23,347 bases of DNA from Ancylobacter novellus (GTDB taxonomy: Bacteria; Pseudomonadota; Alphaproteobacteria; Rhizobiales; Xanthobacteraceae). The notes below the pieces were generated by a model. It had not been told where the DNA came from, ran no database searches, and was given only the letters and a program-made list of their open reading frames with translations. Positions 22,355 through 23,347 of this stretch are shown here, piece after piece. Within the stretch, counting starts at the first letter, position 1; each line of letters opens with the position of its first letter. The translations under genes were made by a program, and so were the position numbers. The stretch spans positions 1-23,347 of the forward strand of contig QFQD01000087.1 of assembly GCA_003241485.1 (NCBI GenBank), given 5' to 3'.

Positions 22355-23347
22355 ATGATCGCCGTGATCATGTACTGCGCCATCGGCTTCCTGACGGCAA
22401 CGCTGCTGGCGTTGCTCACCCTGCCGGCCGTCTGGCGCCGCGCAGTGCGGCTGACGCGCAAGCGCATCGAGAACGCCCTGCCCGTCTCCATGGCCGAGAT
22501 CCAGGCCGACAAGGACGAACAGCGCGCTGAATTCGCCGTTGCCGTGCGGCGGCTGGAAATGGACGTGCAGCAGCTGCAGGAGCGCACCAGCGACCAGTGG
22601 GGACAGATCACCCGCCAGGCCGAGGAACTGCGCGCCCGCCAGGCACGGATCGACGACACCACCGAGCGCCTCACAGCGCTGGAGGCGGCCCATGCCGAAC
22701 TCACCGCGCACGACCGCCAGGTGACAGACGACCTCGCCATCCGCAGCCGCGATCTTGAGGAGACGCAGGCGGCCGTCGCCGCGACACGCAAGGAGCTCGC
22801 GGCCACCGCCCATACGCTGGAGCAGACGAGCGCCCGCGAGGAGCAACTGAAGGTCGAGCACATCGCCCTCACCACCCTTCGCGATACTCTCAAGGACCGC
22901 ATCACCGATCTCGATCGTCACCTCAGTGCCGCCAATGCCCATCTCGCCACCGAGCGCGAGACGCTGCGCGTGACCTCGGAGAGCCTCTCCATCGAGGTGT
23001 CCAAGAATCGCGAGCTGCGCGACCTCATTGCCGAGGCCGAGCGTGAGCTCAGCACCGTTTCCGCCGAGGCCGCGACGCTGCGGGCCGAACTCGCCACGCT
23101 GCATTTGCGGGCGGATTCGCTGGAGGACCGCACGCGCAAGGCCGAAGCCCGGCGCGAGGCTGTCGAGCAGGAGGCGGCGCGCGTCACCAAAGAGGCCCTC
23201 GCCGCCCGCGAGACCGCCGAGAGCAGCGCCCGGCAGGCCAATGATCTGGCCCGCATGGTGCAGGCCGAAAAAGCCATGCTGGAGGGCGCGCTGGCCCAGG
23301 CGCGCGAGGATCGCGCGGCGCTGCAGAGCCGGCTCGACGCCCAGCCG
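22355..23347 (+). CDS. Membrane-anchored coiled-coil protein (partial; continues past window end)
   Basis: The frame from ATG 22355 is open for 331 codons to the last base. One N-terminal transmembrane helix (about residues 3-26, ending TLPAVW) is followed by a basic juxtamembrane stretch (RRAVRLTRKRIENALPVSMA), so the rest is predicted to be cytoplasmic. From about residue 50 to the window end the sequence is almost pure charged, heptad-rich helix (for example RAEFAVAVRRLEMDVQQLQE, then repeated E/A/R-rich segments), a long coiled coil. I recognise it as a conserved uncharacterised Hyphomicrobiales type but no named family. It starts 191 nt after the DUF1134 stop, beyond a terminator. Roles in envelope or polar scaffolding are possible but unsupported. 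Confidence 0.85.
   Translation, partial: MIAVIMYCAIGFLTATLLALLTLPAVWRRAVRLTRKRIENALPVSMAEIQADKDEQRAEFAVAVRRLEMDVQQLQERTSDQWGQITRQAEELRARQARIDDTTERLTALEAAHAELTAHDRQVTDDLAIRSRDLEETQAAVAATRKELAATAHTLEQTSAREEQLKVEHIALTTLRDTLKDRITDLDRHLSAANAHLATERETLRVTSESLSIEVSKNRELRDLIAEAERELSTVSAEAATLRAELATLHLRADSLEDRTRKAEARREAVEQEAARVTKEALAARETAESSARQANDLARMVQAEKAMLEGALAQAREDRAALQSRLDAQP

Noticed and set aside
1..23347. tRNA, rRNA, CRISPR array, insertion sequence or prophage
   Set aside because: No tRNA-like cloverleaf, no regularly spaced direct repeats, and no transposase, integrase or phage gene was seen on either strand.

Overview
The window is GC-rich chromosomal DNA from an alphaproteobacterium of the order Hyphomicrobiales (Rhizobiales). 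The evidence is the aerobic cobalamin pathway (CobN, CobW, CbtAB, CobO, CobQ, CobD), the cell-cycle genes ctrA and chpT, dense GANTC (CcrM-type) sites before ctrA, and an EipA-type DUF1134 gene. The cobalamin set together with MxaD-like and YVTN propeller genes suggests a methylotrophic Xanthobacteraceae such as Ancylobacter, Starkeya or Xanthobacter. That family placement is an inference from gene content only.

Layout. (1) 1-9352, cobalamin block. cobW and cobN (cut by the window start) run leftward. cbtB, cbtA, cobP/cobU, cobO, a TM2-domain gene and cobQ run rightward. Between the two units lie two divergent cobalamin riboswitches, 93 bp apart, with a plausible sigma-70 promoter for each. 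cobD faces cobQ, and their stop codons touch. (2) 9465-11303, recQ. (3) 11424-13078, an exported MxaD-like SRPBCC protein and an exported YVTN beta-propeller gene that appears broken by a 28-nt deletion; a palindromic intergenic element lies between them. (4) 13209-15776, a thiopurine methyltransferase-like gene, a solitary cysA-type ABC ATPase and a GNAT acetyltransferase. (5) 15817-20441, a small FliJ-like coiled-coil gene, a 535-bp control region with nine GANTC sites, ctrA with a strong terminator, an exported DUF305 protein with its Cys-containing exported neighbour, an unusual CheW-like/pseudo-receiver protein, and the phosphotransferase chpT. (6) 20600-23347, cysQ, a DUF1134/EipA-like periplasmic protein with a terminator, and a membrane-anchored coiled-coil protein cut by the window end.

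How the genes work together. The cobalamin block imports cobalt (CbtAB), helps handle and insert it (CobW, CobN), adenosylates the corrinoid (CobO), amidates it (CobQ), attaches the aminopropanol arm (CobD) and activates it for the lower ligand (CobP/CobU). Both main transcription units appear to be under B12 feedback. In the second half, ChpT passes phosphate to CtrA in the known alphaproteobacterial CckA-ChpT-CtrA relay. FliJ and the envelope protein EipA belong to processes that CtrA often controls. The CheW-like/pseudo-receiver protein beside chpT is the best candidate for an uncharacterised component. No insertion sequence, CRISPR array, tRNA or rRNA gene was seen.
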